Shown here one piece after another: positions 1-6,311 of a DNA stretch of 7,964 nucleotides. The number at the start of each line of letters is the position of its first letter. Position 1 is the stretch's first letter. Source of the DNA: Flavobacteriaceae bacterium UBA980. Lineage in GTDB: Bacteria; Bacteroidota; Bacteroidia; Flavobacteriales; Flavobacteriaceae. Below the pieces are notes generated by a model. It had not been told where the DNA came from. It made no database searches and worked only from the letters and a program-made list of their open reading frames with translations. The DNA lies in contig DBBQ01000025.1 in assembly GCA_002292265.1 (NCBI GenBank), positions 1 to 7,964 of the forward strand. Reading direction: 5' to 3'. The translations under genes and the position numbers were made by a program.

Positions 1-1
1 T

Positions 2-547
2 GCTGCTCCCAGAGATGCAGAAACTCTTCAAAACTTGCTGTACACCGCACAGCTAGGCATAGATACTCCCCTTGCCATCCGGTATCCCAGAGGCTACAGC
101 GAAATTGAAACTTGCGCTTTTGAGTTTAAAAAAACCACTTTGGGAAAAGGAGAACAATTAAAAGAAGGAAGTGAAATTGCTGTTTTGTCATTAGGGACAT
201 TCGCCAAAACAATAGCACTAGCGCTGGAAAATTTAGACCCCGCTGAGGCTTTTGCCCACTTTGATTTAGGGTTTGTAAAACCACTTGATGAGGAGATGTT
301 ACATCAAGTATTTAAAAAATACAAAGCGATTATTCTTTTTGAGGAAGGAGTAAAAAAAGGAGGGGTGGGAACGGCTGTGCTTGAGTTTGCCGCTGAACAT
401 GGGTATCGAACACCTCTGTTTTTAGAAGGTGTGGAAGATGTATTTGTCCCTCACGGAAAAAGCGCTGACCTACTTAAGGAACTAGGACTAGATGCGGAAG
501 CAATCCAAAAAAAACTCAGGTTGTTATTAAATAAAATGAAGGGATAA
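2..547 (+). CDS. dxs: 1-deoxy-D-xylulose-5-phosphate synthase, C-terminal part (5' end outside window)
   Basis: DXS condenses pyruvate and glyceraldehyde 3-phosphate to 1-deoxy-D-xylulose 5-phosphate, the first step of the MEP isoprenoid pathway; it is a thiamine-diphosphate-dependent cytoplasmic dimer. The frame is open from base 2 to the TAA ending at 547, so about 181 residues of a usual 590-640 are present. Fragment residues 1-31 are the end of the pyrimidine-binding transketolase domain and finish with the family's RYPRG motif (residues 27-31). The rest is the transketolase C-terminal domain, with GKGEQLKEG, the FVKPLDEE stretch typical of DXS, and an ending HGKSADLLKELGLDAEAI like other DXS proteins. 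An internal TTG at 35 is not a real start, because conserved sequence (APRDAETLQ) lies in frame before it. polA follows 44 bases later on the same strand, with no clear terminator between them. Confidence 0.95.
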   Translation, partial: AAPRDAETLQNLLYTAQLGIDTPLAIRYPRGYSEIETCAFEFKKTTLGKGEQLKEGSEIAVLSLGTFAKTIALALENLDPAEAFAHFDLGFVKPLDEEMLHQVFKKYKAIILFEEGVKKGGVGTAVLEFAAEHGYRTPLFLEGVEDVFVPHGKSADLLKELGLDAEAIQKKLRLLLNKMKG

Positions 548-591
548 GCTACAAAGCCGTTTAGTTTTTTAAATTTAACCCAAAGGAATCC

Positions 592-3417
592 ATGAGTGCT
601 CAAAAACGTCTTTTTTTACTTGATGCTTACGCTTTAATATTTAGAGGTTACTACGCCTTTATCAAAAACCCACGGATCAACTCCAAAGGGATGGACACCT
701 CCGCGATCATGGGGTTTACCAATTCGCTTTTGGATGTGATCAAAAGAGAACGCCCTGATCATCTTGCGGTATGTTTTGACAAAGGAGGATCTCAAATGCG
801 TACCGAGCTTTTTACCGATTACAAAGCCAATCGAGACGAAACTCCGGAGCCCATCTCACTAGCGGTACCTTATATTCAAAAAATCTTAGAAGCCATGCAC
901 ATCCCCGTGGTAGTCAAAGAAGGCTATGAAGCCGATGACATCATCGGTACCCTTGCCAAGCAGGCAGAAAAAGAAGGCTATCAAGTATTTATGGTTACCC
1001 CGGACAAAGACTTTGCCCAACTGGTTTCTGAAAATATTTTTATGTACCGCCCTGCACGGATGGGGAACGGTATTGAAATTTGGGGAATTCCCGAGGTGCA
1101 GAAAAAGTTTGAAATAGAACGGCCCGAGCAAGTCATCGATTATCTAGGTATGATGGGCGATGCCGTGGACAATATTCCCGGACTTCCTGGGGTAGGTGAT
1201 AAAACCGCTAAAAAATTCCTTAAGACCTATGGGAGCATGGAGGCCTTATTGGAAAACGCTCATGAAATAAAAGGAAAGTTGGGTGAAAAAATACAAGCCC
1301 ACAAAGAGCAAGGGGTATTGTCGAAAGAATTAGCTACCATCCTTTTGGACGTTCCTGTAACCTTTGAAGCTGAAGATTATGCTCTAAGCGAACCCGACCA
1401 ATCCAAAGTCAGTGTACTTTTTGAAGAACTGGAGTTTCGAAGAATGGCGGAAAATTTCAAAAAGATTTTTTCTATACAAGAAGAAACTCCTTCTGAGGAA
1501 GGAGAGAAGACCAAAGAGAGTGTCCGTCAACAGGAGGGACAACAATTTGATTTATTTGCTGCTCCTGGAAGTGGAAATTCCAGTGAAAGTGATTCGTCAC
1601 AAAGAAAAAATTTGACCGCCCAAGAACACTTCTACCAACTGGTGGCTACTGAAAAAGCTCGGGAGCTACTGTTGCATAAACTCCTTCAGCAAACCCAGGT
1701 GTGTTTTGATACAGAAACCACCTCTCTCAATGCCTTAGAAGCCGAACTGGTGGGGATTGCTTTTTCTTGGACTGCTGAACAAGGGTATTACCTGGCCCTA
1801 CCCGAAGATCGCAATGAAGTAGAAAAACTATTGGCGCCTTTTAATGTCTTTTTTGAACATCCAGAAATTGAAAAAATTGGCCATAACTTAAAATACGACC
1901 TTAAAGTCTTACGCAATTATGGAATCGTTGTTCAAGCGCCTCTTTTTGATACCATGGTAGCCCATTACCTCGTCAACCCCGACATGCGACACAACATGGA
2001 TATTTTGGCAGAAACCTACCTAAACTACAGCCCTCAACCCATCACCGATCTCATAGGAAAAAAAGGCAAAAATCAAGGTAGTATGCGGGACGTTCCTTTA
2101 GAACAACAAACCGAGTATGCTGTGGAAGATGCAGACATCACCCTCCAACTCAAACAACATTTTGAAAAAGAAATGGCAGCAGCAGACACCTTGTCTTTAT
2201 ACAAGAAGGTAGAATTGCCATTGGTAGAAGTCCTTACGGATATGGAATGTGAAGGGATCAATCTGGATACGGACTTCCTAGGCGAACTTTCCAAAGGGCT
2301 TTCTAGTGACATTCAAAAATTAGAAAAAGCCATCTTTGAAGCGGCTGGGGAAACTTTTAATCTTGCCTCCCCAAAACAGTTGGGTCCCATTTTATTTGAA
2401 AAACTCAAATTGGTGGACAAGCCCAAAAAAACCAAAACGGGACAATACTCTACCGCTGAAGACGTGCTTTCTTATTTGGCAAAAGACCACCCCATTGTTT
2501 CTGATATTTTGGACTGGAGATCACTTCAAAAACTTCAAAACACCTACGTGGATGCGCTCCCCAAAGAAATCAATCCCAAAACAGGGCGGGTGCATACCAT
2601 TTACAATCAGGCGGTTGCCGCTACGGGACGTTTAAGTAGTAATAATCCCAACTTGCAAAATATTCCCATCCGAACTGAGCGCGGGCAACAGGTGCGCAAA
2701 GCCTTTATCCCGCGAGACGAAAATCACGTCCTGATGGCAGCTGATTATTCTCAAATTGAGTTGCGAATTATCGCAGCGCTGAGTAAAGATGAAGGAATGG
2801 TTAGTGCCTTCCAAAATAACGAAGACATTCACGCCGCAACCGCTGCTAAGGTTTTTGGAGTGCCTCTAGAAGAGGTTACACGAGAACAAAGAAGTAATGC
2901 AAAAACTGTAAACTTTGGGATCATTTATGGTGTTTCGGCTTTTGGTTTGAGTCAGCAGACCAACTTGAATCGGGCAGAATCCAAGGAACTGATCGAAACC
3001 TATTACGCTACCTACCCCAAACTACGGGCGTATATTCAAGATCAAATTGACTTTGCCCGGGATCATGGTTATGTGGCTACCGTTCTCGGGAGAAGACGTT
3101 ACCTAAAAGACATCAATTCTCAAAATGCCATTGTCCGAGGTGCTGCCGAGCGCAATGCTGTAAATGCTCCGATTCAAGGGAGTGCTGCCGATATTATTAA
3201 ATTGGCCATGATTGCCATTCAAAAGAGACTACGACAAGAAAAATGGAATTCCAAAATGTTGCTTCAAGTACACGATGAATTGGTCTTTGACGTACCCAAA
3301 TCAGAAGTTGACACACTAAAAACAATGGTCAAAACCGAAATGGAAAACGCTTTTCAACTCGAAGTACCTTTAGTCGTCGATATTGGGATGGGAAGTCACT
3401 GGCTAGAAGCACATTAA
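592..3417 (+). CDS. polA: DNA polymerase I, three-domain, with 5'-nuclease and proofreading
   Basis: Family A polymerase that removes RNA primers and fills gaps in replication and excision repair; 941 residues, against 928 in E. coli. The N-terminal 5'-nuclease domain (about 1-290) has D11, the E113/D115/D116 cluster, D138/D140 in TPDKD, and the G189-D190-x-x-D193 stretch leading into the helix-hairpin-helix GLPGVGDKTA. A low-complexity acidic linker (about 292-345) follows and contains QFDLF at 318-322. The 3'-5' exonuclease domain keeps all metal ligands: D373 and E375 (FDTETT), D436 (GHNLKYD), Y509 and D513 (YAVEDAD), so proofreading should be active. The polymerase domain has motif A with D718 (ADYSQIELR), motif B with R767, K771, F775 and Y779, and motif C with H894-D895-E896 (QVHDELVF). 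Phenylalanine at 775 corresponds to E. coli F762. The ATG at 592 is preceded by AAAGGAA at 582-588, a reasonable ribosome-binding site, and gives the expected MSAQKRLFLLDAYALIFR start. No frameshift or missing residue is seen. Confidence 0.98.
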   Translation: MSAQKRLFLLDAYALIFRGYYAFIKNPRINSKGMDTSAIMGFTNSLLDVIKRERPDHLAVCFDKGGSQMRTELFTDYKANRDETPEPISLAVPYIQKILEAMHIPVVVKEGYEADDIIGTLAKQAEKEGYQVFMVTPDKDFAQLVSENIFMYRPARMGNGIEIWGIPEVQKKFEIERPEQVIDYLGMMGDAVDNIPGLPGVGDKTAKKFLKTYGSMEALLENAHEIKGKLGEKIQAHKEQGVLSKELATILLDVPVTFEAEDYALSEPDQSKVSVLFEELEFRRMAENFKKIFSIQEETPSEEGEKTKESVRQQEGQQFDLFAAPGSGNSSESDSSQRKNLTAQEHFYQLVATEKARELLLHKLLQQTQVCFDTETTSLNALEAELVGIAFSWTAEQGYYLALPEDRNEVEKLLAPFNVFFEHPEIEKIGHNLKYDLKVLRNYGIVVQAPLFDTMVAHYLVNPDMRHNMDILAETYLNYSPQPITDLIGKKGKNQGSMRDVPLEQQTEYAVEDADITLQLKQHFEKEMAAADTLSLYKKVELPLVEVLTDMECEGINLDTDFLGELSKGLSSDIQKLEKAIFEAAGETFNLASPKQLGPILFEKLKLVDKPKKTKTGQYSTAEDVLSYLAKDHPIVSDILDWRSLQKLQNTYVDALPKEINPKTGRVHTIYNQAVAATGRLSSNNPNLQNIPIRTERGQQVRKAFIPRDENHVLMAADYSQIELRIIAALSKDEGMVSAFQNNEDIHAATAAKVFGVPLEEVTREQRSNAKTVNFGIIYGVSAFGLSQQTNLNRAESKELIETYYATYPKLRAYIQDQIDFARDHGYVATVLGRRRYLKDINSQNAIVRGAAERNAVNAPIQGSAADIIKLAMIAIQKRLRQEKWNSKMLLQVHDELVFDVPKSEVDTLKTMVKTEMENAFQLEVPLVVDIGMGSHWLEAH

Positions 3418-3488
3418 TTCCTGAAACGTACCAGAACGTATTGGCGAGAAATTTCAACAAAAAATTTTCCCTAAATAATTTATAATTG

Positions 3489-3496
3489 TACATTTG
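3489..3496 (+). promoter_or_regulatory. Bacteroidota-type promoter -7 box for rplM-rpsI
   Basis: TACATTTG is an exact match to the TAnnTTTG -7 consensus of Bacteroidota promoters. It lies 42 bases before the rplM start codon in the non-coding gap after polA. A clear TTG at the -33 spacing is lacking; TTTTCC at 3465-3470 lies about where it would fall. The predicted transcript start is near 3502-3504, giving a leader of about 36 bases. The surrounding sequence is AT-rich. The box is seen; activity is inferred. Confidence 0.65.
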
Positions 3497-3500
3497 CAGC

Positions 3501-3523
3501 CCGTTGGAGCAATTTTCGAACGG
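3501..3523 (+). promoter_or_regulatory. Small inverted repeat in the rplM 5' leader
   Basis: CCGTT at 3501-3505 pairs with AACGG at 3519-3523. After one G-G mismatch a further GA/TC pairing is possible, leaving a short loop. The hairpin would sit at the extreme 5' end of the transcript expected from the TACATTTG box and stop 15 bases before the GTG start. L13 is known to repress its own rplM-rpsI mRNA in E. coli, and an L13 leader is known in Bacillus, so a regulatory role is plausible. The stem is short and could be chance. Confidence 0.35.
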
Positions 3524-3538
3524 TTAAAATAAAATATT

Positions 3539-3994
3539 GTGAATACACTGAGTTATAAAACGATTTCCGCAAACGCTAAGACGGCTCATAAAGAATGGGT
3601 TGTTGTGGATGTAAAAGACCTTCCCTTAGGACGAGTCGCTACTGTTATTGCAAACTTTTTACGCGGAAAATACAAAACCAATTATACCCCCCATGTGGAC
3701 TGTGGTGACAACGTTATTGTAGTCAACGCTTCTACTGTAACCTTAAGTGGAAAAAAATGGGAGCAAAAGGAATACATCCGTCACACAGGCTATCCTGGAG
3801 GACAACGTATTTTGAATGCTACACAGCTTCATAATAAAAAAGACACCCGTTTGGTAGAAAATGCCGTGCGTGGGATGTTACCAAAAAATAAATTAGGGGC
3901 TGATTTATTCAGAAACCTACGTGTTTATGGAGGTGCCGAGCATAGCCAAGAAGCACAAAATCCAAAAACCATTAACATTAACGATTACTTATAA
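3539..3994 (+). CDS. rplM: 50S ribosomal protein L13 (uL13)
   Basis: Early-assembling large-subunit protein that binds 23S rRNA; 151 residues, the usual flavobacterial length (142 in E. coli). Family signatures are visible in order: KEWVVVDVKDLPLGRVAT (about 19-36), LRGKYKTNYTPHVDCGDNVIVVNA (about 42-65), then YIRHTGYPGGQR, and VRGMLPKNKLG followed by LRVYGGAEHSQEAQNP near the C-terminus. The start is GTG at 3539, chosen because the product then begins MNTLSYKTISAN, as in flavobacterial L13; no ATG lies near. No good Shine-Dalgarno is seen, only an A/T-rich run, normal for this phylum. The stop TAA shares its last base with the rpsI ATG, so the two are very probably translationally coupled and made in equal amounts. 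Confidence 0.97.
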   Translation: MNTLSYKTISANAKTAHKEWVVVDVKDLPLGRVATVIANFLRGKYKTNYTPHVDCGDNVIVVNASTVTLSGKKWEQKEYIRHTGYPGGQRILNATQLHNKKDTRLVENAVRGMLPKNKLGADLFRNLRVYGGAEHSQEAQNPKTININDYL

Positions 3995-4380
3995 TGGATA
4001 CTGTTCACACTATTGGCCGTCGTAAAACCTCTGTCGCTCGAATTTTTGTAAGCGAAGGAAAAGGAGCAATCACGGTCAACAAGAAAAAATACACAGACTA
4101 CTTCCCAACACCAACTTTACAATACAAAATCCAACAACCCTTTATATTGACCAATACGGAGGGGAACTACGATTTAAATGTAACGGTCAAAGGAGGCGGA
4201 ACTAACGGACAAGCGGAAGCGGTTCGTTTGGCAATTTCCAGAGCGCTTTGTAAGATCAACGAAGAGTTTCGTACAGAATTAAAACCTGAAGGTTTATTGA
4301 CACGAGACCCTCGAATGGTAGAGCGTAAGAAATTCGGTCAGAAAAAAGCAAGAAAAAAATTCCAATTCTCAAAACGTTAA
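3994..4380 (+). CDS. rpsI: 30S ribosomal protein S9 (uS9)
   Basis: Small-subunit head protein whose C-terminal tail reaches the P-site tRNA; 128 residues, a normal length. The N-terminal IGRRKTSVARIF, the central GGGTNGQAEAVRLAISRAL (about 67-85), the RDPRMVERKKFGQKKARKKFQFSKR end and the invariant final SKR all mark the family. The ATG overlaps the rplM stop by one base (TAATG at 3992-3996), so S9 is likely translated by ribosomes terminating on L13. This L13-S9 pair is conserved across bacteria. Confidence 0.98.
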   Translation: MDTVHTIGRRKTSVARIFVSEGKGAITVNKKKYTDYFPTPTLQYKIQQPFILTNTEGNYDLNVTVKGGGTNGQAEAVRLAISRALCKINEEFRTELKPEGLLTRDPRMVERKKFGQKKARKKFQFSKR

Positions 4381-4388
4381 TTGGTACC

Positions 4389-4406
4389 GTTTTGTTTCGG
4401 CAAAAC
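4389..4406 (+). repeat. Perfect 6-bp inverted repeat just after rpsI
   Basis: GTTTTG at 4389-4394 and CAAAAC at 4401-4406 form a perfect stem with a 6-base loop (TTTCGG), nine bases after the rpsI stop. It has no following T-run and the stem is AT-rich, so I do not call it an intrinsic terminator. It may slow 3' decay of the rplM-rpsI message or mean nothing. Confidence 0.4.
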
Positions 4407-4434
4407 AAAGTTCATTCATTTATCAATACTAACC

Positions 4435-4500
4435 TGTTGCTTAAACCGCCAAGGCGGATATTAGTTTAGCATCTAAACACGTTTAAGGCGTGTTGCTAAT
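4435..4500 (+). promoter_or_regulatory. Structured 5' leader of rpsB-tsf with competing stems
   Basis: Several inverted repeats are packed into this non-coding stretch. TGCTTAAAC (4438-4446) pairs with GTTTAGCA (4464-4471) with one bulged base, enclosing CCGCC-AA-GGCGG (4446-4457). TTAGCA (4466-4471) can instead pair with TGCTAA (4494-4499), stacked on ACACG/CGTGT (4477-4481 with 4489-4493). GTTTAG (4464-4469) can also pair with CTAAAC (4473-4478), and TTAAAC (4441-4446) with GTTTAA (4481-4486). The sets are mutually exclusive, as in r-protein leaders. S2 is known to repress rpsB-tsf through a leader in E. coli. I do not recognise this element as a named family. A weak promoter candidate (TTTG at 4391-4394, 20-base spacer, TTCATTTA at 4415-4422) would start transcription just before it. 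Confidence 0.5.
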
Positions 4501-4525
4501 CAAAAGGAACGTAAACTAAAACACA

Positions 4526-5410
4526 ATGGCAAAACCAGAAGTAAATGACCTGCTTAAAGCAGGCGTCCACTTTGGACACTTAACACGTAAATGGAACCCC
4601 AACATGGCGCCTTATATCTATATGGAGCGCAATGGGATCCACATTATCAACCTCTACAAGACGGCTGCAAAAATCGAAGAGAGCAATGCAGCTCTAAAGA
4701 AAATTGCTGCCACTGGCCGTAAAATTCTATTTGTCGCTACCAAAAAACAAGCGAAAGACATCGTTGCTGAAAAAGCCAAGGCAGTACACATGCCTTACAT
4801 TACAGAACGTTGGCCTGGAGGAATGTTGACCAACTTTGTCACCATTCGTAAAGCGGTAAAGAAAATGACTGCGATTGACCGTATGAAAAAAGACGGGACA
4901 TTTGAAACCCTTTCTAAAAAAGAACGCCTTCAAGTAGATCGTCTTCGTGCAAAACTCGAGAAAAATTTGGGATCTATCTCGGACATGACTCGCTTGCCCG
5001 GTGCCATTTTTATTGTGGATACCACGCGTGAACACATTGCCGTAAAAGAAGCACAAAAACTAAAGATTCCGATTTTTGCTATGGTCGATACCAATTCTGA
5101 CCCTAGAGATGTGGAGTATGTAATCCCTTCTAATGACGATGCTTCAAAATCCATAGATAAGATTTTAGACTTGGTTACTGGTGCTGTTGCTGAAGGACTT
5201 CAAGAACGTAAAAACGAAAAAGAAGGAACTGCTGATGACGATGCCAGTAAGATGGAAACCGCAGCAAAAGAAGACGAAAAAGTAACTGCTGAAGAAACCC
5301 CTAAAGAAAAAACTGAAAAAGAAGCACCTGCTCCAGTAGAAGCAGCTGCTCCTGAACAAAAGGAAGAGGAAGCACCAACAGCAGAAGACACAAAAGAAAA
5401 AGACGCATAA
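4526..5410 (+). CDS. rpsB: 30S ribosomal protein S2 (uS2) with long acidic C-terminal tail
   Basis: Late-assembling small-subunit protein at the head-body junction, needed with bS1 for mRNA binding. The S2 core is complete in residues 1 to about 228: LLKAGVHFGHLTRKWNPNMAPYIY (9-32), GRKILFVATKKQAKDIV, the family's ERWPGGMLTNF (about 93-103), LPGAIFIVDT, and IPIFAMVDTNSDP (about 180-192). Residues 229-294 form a low-complexity tail of Lys, Glu, Asp, Ala, Pro and Thr, roughly 23 acidic and 11 Lys in 66, predicted disordered. That makes 294 residues against 241 in E. coli. The ATG at 4526 is fixed by the MAKPEVNDLLKAGVHFGH start. The only purine-rich run, AAAAGGA at 4502-4508, is about 17 bases upstream, too far for a canonical ribosome-binding site. 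tsf follows after 20 bases, the usual rpsB-tsf operon. Confidence 0.97.
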   Translation: MAKPEVNDLLKAGVHFGHLTRKWNPNMAPYIYMERNGIHIINLYKTAAKIEESNAALKKIAATGRKILFVATKKQAKDIVAEKAKAVHMPYITERWPGGMLTNFVTIRKAVKKMTAIDRMKKDGTFETLSKKERLQVDRLRAKLEKNLGSISDMTRLPGAIFIVDTTREHIAVKEAQKLKIPIFAMVDTNSDPRDVEYVIPSNDDASKSIDKILDLVTGAVAEGLQERKNEKEGTADDDASKMETAAKEDEKVTAEETPKEKTEKEAPAPVEAAAPEQKEEEAPTAEDTKEKDA

Positions 5411-5430
5411 CCAATTAAAATAAAAGAACT

Positions 5431-6249
5431 GTGAAAATTACTGCATCTGAAGTAAATAAACTCCGCCAAGCCACTGGAGCGGGGATGATGGATTGTAAAA
5501 AAGCACTTGTCGAAGCCGAGGGTGACTTTGATAAAGCCGTAGAAAATCTGCGTAAAAAAGGTCAAAAAGTAGCTGCCAACCGAGCAGATCGTGAATCTTC
5601 TGAAGGGGCAGTACTTGCCAAAGTAAATGAAGACAACACTGCAGGGGTGATTGTTTCCTTGAATTGTGAGACTGATTTTGTTGCTAAAAACGAAAGTTAT
5701 CTCGCGCTTGCTACAGATCTAATCGATTTGGCTCTAGGGCATGAAACTCTAGAAAGTTTCTTGGCAGCAGACTACAACGGGATGACGGTAGCAGAAAAAC
5801 TTACCGAACAAACGGGGGTCATTGGGGAGAAAATTGAAATCGGTGGGTTTAAAACCCTACAGGCAGCGTATGTAGGTTCCTACATCCACGCTGGAAATAA
5901 GATTGCAACCCTGGTAGGACTAGCTGATGTGGTAGATAATGCTGCTGAGGTTTCCAAAAATGTTGCCATGCAAGCGGCTGCGATGAATCCCATTGCATTG
6001 AACGAAGAAGGTGTGGACGCTTCCGTAATTGAAAAGGAAATCGAAATTGCCAAAGACCAATTGCGCCAAGAAGGCAAGCCTGAAGCTATGTTGGACAATA
6101 TTGCCAAAGGAAAATTAAAGCGCTTTTTTAAAGACAACACTTTAGTCAATCAAGCCTTTATCAAGGATGGAAAGGTTTCTGTTGCTGACTATGTGAAAAC
6201 TGAAGCTAGCACTGAAGTAACTGCTTTTGAGCGTGTCGCTTTGGTATAA
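5431..6249 (+). CDS. tsf: Elongation factor Ts
   Basis: Guanine nucleotide exchange factor that releases GDP from EF-Tu so that it can bind GTP and aminoacyl-tRNA again. It has 272 residues, against 283 in E. coli. The N-terminal UBA-like domain (about 1-55) carries VNKLRQATGAGMMDCKKALVEAEGD. The EF-Tu-contacting motif TDFVAKN is at residues 81-87. The two-part core follows, with IGEKIEIGGF and YIHAGNKIATLVGL. The C-terminal QAFIKDGKVSVADYVK is also family-typical. The start is GTG at 5431, supported by the conserved beginning (M)KITASEVNKLRQ and by lack of an ATG before it. It lies 20 bases after rpsB with no promoter between, so it is co-transcribed. The strong terminator at 6270-6298 ends the unit. 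Confidence 0.97.
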   Translation: MKITASEVNKLRQATGAGMMDCKKALVEAEGDFDKAVENLRKKGQKVAANRADRESSEGAVLAKVNEDNTAGVIVSLNCETDFVAKNESYLALATDLIDLALGHETLESFLAADYNGMTVAEKLTEQTGVIGEKIEIGGFKTLQAAYVGSYIHAGNKIATLVGLADVVDNAAEVSKNVAMQAAAMNPIALNEEGVDASVIEKEIEIAKDQLRQEGKPEAMLDNIAKGKLKRFFKDNTLVNQAFIKDGKVSVADYVKTEASTEVTAFERVALV

Positions 6250-6269
6250 GGAAATTCATACAAACTGTT

Positions 6270-6298
6270 AAAAAGCACCTTGATAAGGTGCTTTTTTT
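6270..6298 (+). terminator. Rho-independent terminator after tsf
   Basis: AAAAAGCACCTT (6270-6281) and AAGGTGCTTTTT (6285-6296) form a perfect 12-bp stem with a GAT loop; the T-run covers 6292-6298. The GC-containing core is AGCACCTT/AAGGTGCT. It lies 20 bases after the tsf stop, as expected for the end of the rpsB-tsf unit. The A-run on the left arm could also terminate transcription from the other strand, though it is only five bases long. Confidence 0.9.
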
Positions 6299-6311
6299 AT
6301 ACCTTGACTTT

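Noticed and set aside
569..578. TTAAATTTAA palindrome in the dxs-polA gap as an operator
   Set aside because: A ten-base AT-only palindrome is expected by chance in such spacers, and no flanking promoter box supports it.
1412..1615. Plus-strand 67-codon frame inside polA
   Set aside because: Shifted frame across the low-complexity PolA linker; Lys/Arg-rich by composition only, and the polA frame is intact through it.
4389..4406. Hairpin after rpsI as an intrinsic terminator
   Set aside because: The 6-bp stem is AT-rich and followed by AAAG rather than a T-run, so it lacks the features of a terminator on the plus strand.
4727..5056. 109-codon minus-strand frame
   Set aside because: Lies wholly opposite the conserved S2 core, with no recognisable domain; a shadow frame.
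5200..5565. 121-codon open frame on the minus strand, Ser/Phe-rich
   Set aside because: It is antisense to the S2 acidic tail and the tsf start; the Lys/Glu/Ala-rich codons there produce long Ser/Phe frames on the other strand. No family resemblance.
6288..6311. Upstream GTG as the tag start
   Set aside because: It lies inside the terminator stem and adds a MLFLYLDF extension absent from Tag proteins; the ATG at 6312 gives the standard N-terminus.
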